Assembly: GCF_000717655.1 (NCBI RefSeq) | Contig: NZ_JNZY01000052.1 | Coordinates: 1-32,192 of the forward strand | Direction: 5' to 3' | Length of the DNA stretch: 32,192 nt | DNA from: Streptomyces katrae | Lineage (GTDB): Bacteria > Actinomycetota > Actinomycetes > Streptomycetales > Streptomycetaceae | In this document: piece by piece, positions 32,051 through 32,192 of the stretch | How positions within the stretch are numbered: position 1 is the stretch's first letter | Layout: the number at the start of each line of letters is the position of its first letter | Position numbers and translations under genes: made by a program | The notes under the pieces: model-generated | What the model was told of the DNA's origin: nothing | The model's input: the letters and a program-made list of their open reading frames with translations, nothing else | The model's database searches: none

Positions 32051-32192
32051 CTAGACGGCGGCCCGCACGGCGAGCGCGTCGCCGATCTCCTCCGTGGTGC
32101 GGAAGGTTCCGTCGCGCTCCGCGAGGTCGGCGGTGACGGCGTCCTCGATGCGGGCGGCCTGGGTCTCGTGGCCGAGGTGGCGCAGCAGGAGG
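32051..32192 (-). CDS. leuB: 3-isopropylmalate dehydrogenase, C-terminal part only
   Basis: Only the last 46 residues are in the window; the gene continues beyond the right edge on the minus strand. [20 protein letters not shown], later [16 protein letters not shown], is the usual C-terminus of isopropylmalate or related decarboxylating beta-hydroxyacid dehydrogenases. With the leuA paralogue it points to a dedicated homologation pathway, and leuC/leuD may lie to the right. The stop is TAG at 32053-32051, 98 bases before the cupin start. LeuB and isocitrate/tartrate-type relatives cannot be told apart from this fragment. Confidence 0.72.
   Translation of the reverse strand, partial: LLLRHLGHETQAARIEDAVTADLAERDGTFRTTEEIGDALAVRAAV

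Overview
The window is very GC-rich, actinomycete DNA, almost certainly Streptomyces: codon third positions are strongly G/C, GTG and TTG starts are common, and there is a SARP-type activator, a SpoIIE-type phosphatase and a DUF2000/EamA pair typical of that genus. Most of it is a nonribosomal-peptide biosynthetic locus whose left end appears to lie just inside the window and whose right end runs off it.

Left arm (1-15.3 kb). On the minus strand are a 40-codon small peptide gene (12445-12567), an M29-type aminopeptidase-like gene (11258-12340), two overlapping NRPS genes (10890-3778 and 3781-413; domains partial C-A-T-C-A-T-C followed by A-T-C, with no thioesterase) and a 53-codon Cys-containing peptide gene (350-189). 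A 163-bp palindrome (4-166) follows the last stop. On the plus strand are a VioC/clavaminate-synthase-like Fe(II)/2-oxoglutarate oxygenase and an MFS exporter that ends at a 20-bp hairpin. An ACT-domain gene (10855-11256) lies antisense in the gap ahead of the NRPS pair.

Middle (15.4-20.4 kb). A PAS/SpoIIE phosphatase, a 2H phosphoesterase, and an AraC regulator divergent from DUF2000 and an EamA exporter. These look like regulatory or housekeeping genes, not biosynthetic ones.

Right arm (20.5-32.2 kb, mostly plus strand). A SARP/NB-ARC activator, a CPA2 cation/proton antiporter, a 2-isopropylmalate synthase paralogue, an acyltransferase-like protein, a free-standing adenylation domain, a SyrB2-like mononuclear iron enzyme, a free-standing carrier protein, an AvtA-like aminotransferase and a type II thioesterase. 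On the minus strand are a small cupin and the C-terminus of a 3-isopropylmalate dehydrogenase. This is the logic of building an unusual amino acid (keto-acid homologation by LeuA/LeuB, then transamination), loading it on a dedicated carrier, and modifying it there with a halogenase-fold enzyme.

Two arrays of heptamers spaced exactly 11 bp apart, the classical SARP operator geometry, sit before the left-arm oxygenase and before leuA. I therefore infer that both arms are one regulon driven by the SARP at 20511-22418. The model is that the NRPS pair makes a tripeptide on T1-T3 and the terminal C domain joins it to the amino acid on the free-standing carrier (29162-29389). How the two small peptides, the M29-like protein and the VioC-like oxygenase fit is unknown and is the most novel part. 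The iron enzyme has HQV where characterised halogenases have H-x-A/G and hydroxylases H-x-D/E. No tRNA, rRNA, CRISPR array or insertion sequence was seen, and no stretch over 300 bases lacks a gene on at least one strand. Comparisons with named proteins are from memory, not from a search.
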